From: Bryobacterales bacterium
Lineage (GTDB): Bacteria; Acidobacteriota; Terriglobia; Bryobacterales; Bryobacteraceae
DNA length: 6,231 bases
Direction of reading: 5' to 3'
NCBI GenBank assembly: GCA_003154855.1
Contig: PMEV01000097.1
Span: 19,804-26,034 of the forward strand
How positions within the stretch are numbered: the stretch's first letter is position 1; each line of letters opens with the position of its first letter. The notes beneath the pieces were generated by a model, which saw nothing but the letters and a program-made list of their open reading frames with translations, was not told the origin of the DNA and made no database searches. The position numbers and the translations under genes are program-made. Shown here one piece after another: positions 3,980-6,231 of this stretch.

Positions 3980-6231
3980 CCGAGCCCCATTCGGTCTTCT
4001 GGTCCACGGCGTAGTACAACACCCGCCCTGAACGAGCCGGCACCTCGATCAGGCAGCGGGTCCGGCACGAGGTCCACGCCGGACCCTCGCTCTCCCAGGC
4101 GAACGGATCGCCGCCCGTCGAGCAGGCCTCCTGCCGCGACGTGCAGAAGAACTGGTCGGCGGGGCCGTTTTCGGCGTATCCGAAGCGGATGCGGGCCGCC
4201 ACGAAGCCGTCGTCCACCCTCACTCTCACCGGCACATTGACGAACGTGCTGCGGTCGGTCCCATCGTAGCCCGGCCAGGGCGGAAGCTTCGCCAGCAGCA
4301 GGTCGCCCCGCTTCCCATCCGGCCAGTAGCCCCGCAAAATCGCCCACGATCCATCCGGCAGACTGCGCGCGTTGGCGAACTGGTACTGCCGCCCCCAACC
4401 CGCCAGACCCATGGTCAGCCTGCGCCAGTGCGTTCCCTGGGGATCGGCCTGGCTGATGTCCCATTGCACCACCTGCGACGTCGCTGGTGACGCCATGAAG
4501 ATGCAGGGAGCGCGAATCGAGAAACTGTTCGAGTAGCAGCCGTCCAGCGGCCCGGCCTTCGGCACGTTCGTGTAGGCGTCCCCGGCGTTCGCGTCGGCCC
4601 GGCACTCTCCGGCCCGGTAGGCGTAGCAGTAGGTCCAGGCGTCGGAGTCCGTGATCGATGAGGACGGCCCGCCGATGTCGCGCAGCAAATACGGCCCAGC
4701 GTAGCCCAGCAAGGGAGTCCGGTGTATGTCCACGGTCCCACCGCCCAGCACCGGGGTCTTGTAGACCTGGACGGTGCCCGCTACTAGCGAACTGTTTCCG
4801 GCCAGAATACGGCTAGGATTCTCGTCTCCTACGCCGCCGCTGGGGTTCAGTGCCCGGACGTCCAGGATCCAACCTTTCTCGCCGGGTGGGGCATACCATT
4901 GCTTGAGACTCGGGTAGCTCTGCAAACCCGGTTTTGTTCCTACGGCATTGTTGGCAAATGCGGTGTTCCCGAAGTTCACCTCGTAGTCCTCGGATTGCCC
5001 GATGGCCGACGTGGGCTTGTTGAAGCGGATGCCGTAACCGTAGTAGATGTGCGCTGGGTTGCCAGCTACAGTGACGTTCCCAGGAGTGGGTGCAGTGCCA
5101 ATGTCGTTGTGGCCTGCTACTAGCGACGGATACTCCTCCAGCCAGGTGTTGGTTGGGTCCGAGCCGCTGTTGAAGTAGGTCGAAACTCGGCAAGCACCGG
5201 TCACAGCCATCGCGGCAACCCAGCCCTTCAGAGTTGCTACCGTCGAAACGCATGGCCCCACCCCACGCTGTAGCACCAGAGTCAGCGTCCCGTCCGCGTT
5301 GGTGGTCTTCTTCACCACGCGCATCCGCTCGCCATCCGTCGATAGATGGGCGCTATCCACAATCCAATCGCCCTCCGCCAGAGGCTGGAGCATCGAGTAG
5401 CTCGCGTTGTACGGGCAAGGAAACTTCGTGTTCTCTCCGGCCGCTGTATTCGGACTCTGGCTGCACGGCTCGCCCTGCGTCATGATGGAGATGCAATTCT
5501 GTCCGGTAGCGCCGTAGGAGTTAGCCGGACAGGTGTCGGCGTAGTTGGCTGCCATCGCCGTGTTCGAGGTCCACGCTCCGTTCTGCATGACTTGCAACAC
5601 ATTCATCAAGTGGGGCCCCAACAAGGTGCGCGTTGCGCTGGCGCTATCGGCCATCTGCTTAGCTAAGATCATCGCGTAGTCGCCGAAGCCCGCCGTGTTT
5701 GTCGTATGGCATCCTCCCCAGCGCAGCGAAGACGAACTGTAGGAGTCCGCCCTCTTGACGAAAGTTGCCGGGGTCGTCGAGGTGTCGAAGAAGAAGTAGG
5801 AACACGGCGTGTCCTGACCGGAACCGGGACCTCCCGAAATAACTAGGTACTTCCCCGCCATCCCCAAATCGTCGTTGGCCAGGAACGTGCCGAAGATCGT
5901 AGGGTCGTAGCCGGGAATTGCGGCCTCGACTTGGCTCAGGATATCCATTCCCGTCGAAGCCGGAGTCAGGTTCGTATAGCTCACGTGGTCTGTGGGCTGA
6001 GTGCCCGAGTACACCGGCTGCCACGCAGCGAAGTTGCCCGTGTACTGTATCTTGAAAATGCTCTGCGCATTCGAGCCGACTCCGTTAACCTTCGAGCTAT
6101 GGTACAGGATCGTTGAATCGCTAGGATCGAACTCCAGCCCGCTGATCCAGCGGTCTCCGATCAGTTGGTCCGCGCGGGGATCGCCCGTATTGGCAGTTCC
6201 GTTGAAATCGGATAGCAGCCGCGACTCCCCA
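3942..6231 (-). CDS. Large cysteine-rich, probably secreted protein of unknown function (start beyond right edge)
   Basis: The frame is open from the right edge to the TGA at 3944-3942, giving 762 visible residues. A GTG at 6014 is not the start, because coding continues another 72 residues up to the edge (for example WISGLEFDPSDSTILYHSS at 28-46). The protein is soluble, rich in Gly, Ser, Thr, Asn and aromatic residues, and has no membrane helix in view. It has 16 cysteines (first at 143, last at 726), an even number that suggests disulfides outside the cytoplasm. None falls between 347 and 535. The C-terminal 230 residues look like a distinct module: AYRAGECRADANAGD (537-551), LTMGLAGWGRQYQFAN (605-620), KLPPWP (648-653), FGYAENG (683-689), then close cysteine pairs at 696/703 and 722/726. 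The repeated strand-like stretches suggest an all-beta, possibly propeller-like fold, but this is a guess. I recognise no enzyme motif. I recall similar modules in Acidobacteriota exported proteins without assigned function. Signal peptide and promoter lie outside the window. Confidence 0.88.
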   Translation of the reverse strand, partial: GESRLLSDFNGTANTGDPRADQLIGDRWISGLEFDPSDSTILYHSSKVNGVGSNAQSIFKIQYTGNFAAWQPVYSGTQPTDHVSYTNLTPASTGMDILSQVEAAIPGYDPTIFGTFLANDDLGMAGKYLVISGGPGSGQDTPCSYFFFDTSTTPATFVKRADSYSSSSLRWGGCHTTNTAGFGDYAMILAKQMADSASATRTLLGPHLMNVLQVMQNGAWTSNTAMAANYADTCPANSYGATGQNCISIMTQGEPCSQSPNTAAGENTKFPCPYNASYSMLQPLAEGDWIVDSAHLSTDGERMRVVKKTTNADGTLTLVLQRGVGPCVSTVATLKGWVAAMAVTGACRVSTYFNSGSDPTNTWLEEYPSLVAGHNDIGTAPTPGNVTVAGNPAHIYYGYGIRFNKPTSAIGQSEDYEVNFGNTAFANNAVGTKPGLQSYPSLKQWYAPPGEKGWILDVRALNPSGGVGDENPSRILAGNSSLVAGTVQVYKTPVLGGGTVDIHRTPLLGYAGPYLLRDIGGPSSSITDSDAWTYCYAYRAGECRADANAGDAYTNVPKAGPLDGCYSNSFSIRAPCIFMASPATSQVVQWDISQADPQGTHWRRLTMGLAGWGRQYQFANARSLPDGSWAILRGYWPDGKRGDLLLAKLPPWPGYDGTDRSTFVNVPVRVRVDDGFVAARIRFGYAENGPADQFFCTSRQEACSTGGDPFAWESEGPAWTSCRTRCLIEVPARSGRVLYYAVDQKTEWGSVKPGTLQVLTAP

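Noticed and set aside
6012..6014. GTG considered as the start of the large right-hand gene
   Set aside because: The same frame continues without a stop to the window edge and reads as plausible protein, so the real start lies outside the window.
1..6231. CRISPR array, insertion sequence, tRNA/rRNA genes, defence or toxin-antitoxin systems
   Set aside because: No regular repeats, transposase motifs, tRNA-like cloverleaf or known defence protein motifs were seen on either strand.

Overview
The window looks like GC-rich bacterial chromosome, most likely from a soil or sediment Acidobacteriota in the Bryobacterales/Solibacterales area. That placement is an inference. It rests mainly on the start of a secreted protein at the left edge, which has a Cys followed by GEQFFKTDATAG, a sentence I associate with secreted proteins of that group. 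The large secreted protein on the right has a similar lineage-specific feel. No 16S rRNA or other marker gene is present to confirm it.

Layout, left to right. (1) Positions 1-212, minus strand: the first 70 codons of a secreted protein that runs off the left edge. (2) About 224-589: non-coding, with several GC-rich inverted repeats. (3) 590-1864, minus strand: a multi-pass GT-C glycosyltransferase (family 39 / PMT_2 type) with a TTG start, a good Shine-Dalgarno sequence and a perfect TATAAT box upstream. (4) 1865-2557: about 690 bases without a convincing gene, lying between two divergently transcribed genes. It holds the glycosyltransferase promoter, an inverted repeat and a weak promoter candidate for the rightward gene. 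(5) 2558-3979, plus strand: an O-antigen ligase/polymerase family (Wzy_C) membrane protein. (6) 3942-6231, minus strand: at least 762 residues of a cysteine-rich, probably exported protein whose start lies beyond the right edge. Its 3' end overlaps that of the ligase gene by 38 bases, tail to tail.

How the genes may work together: the GT-C enzyme and the Wzy_C protein both belong to families that use polyprenyl-phosphate-linked sugars or glycans on the outer face of the inner membrane, so a small surface-glycan or protein-glycosylation locus is a reasonable reading. Two genes for exported proteins flank them, and one could be an acceptor, but nothing in the sequence proves this. The window shows no mobile element, CRISPR array, tRNA, rRNA or defence system. 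Its most unusual contents are the two lineage-restricted secreted proteins and the tail-to-tail gene overlap.
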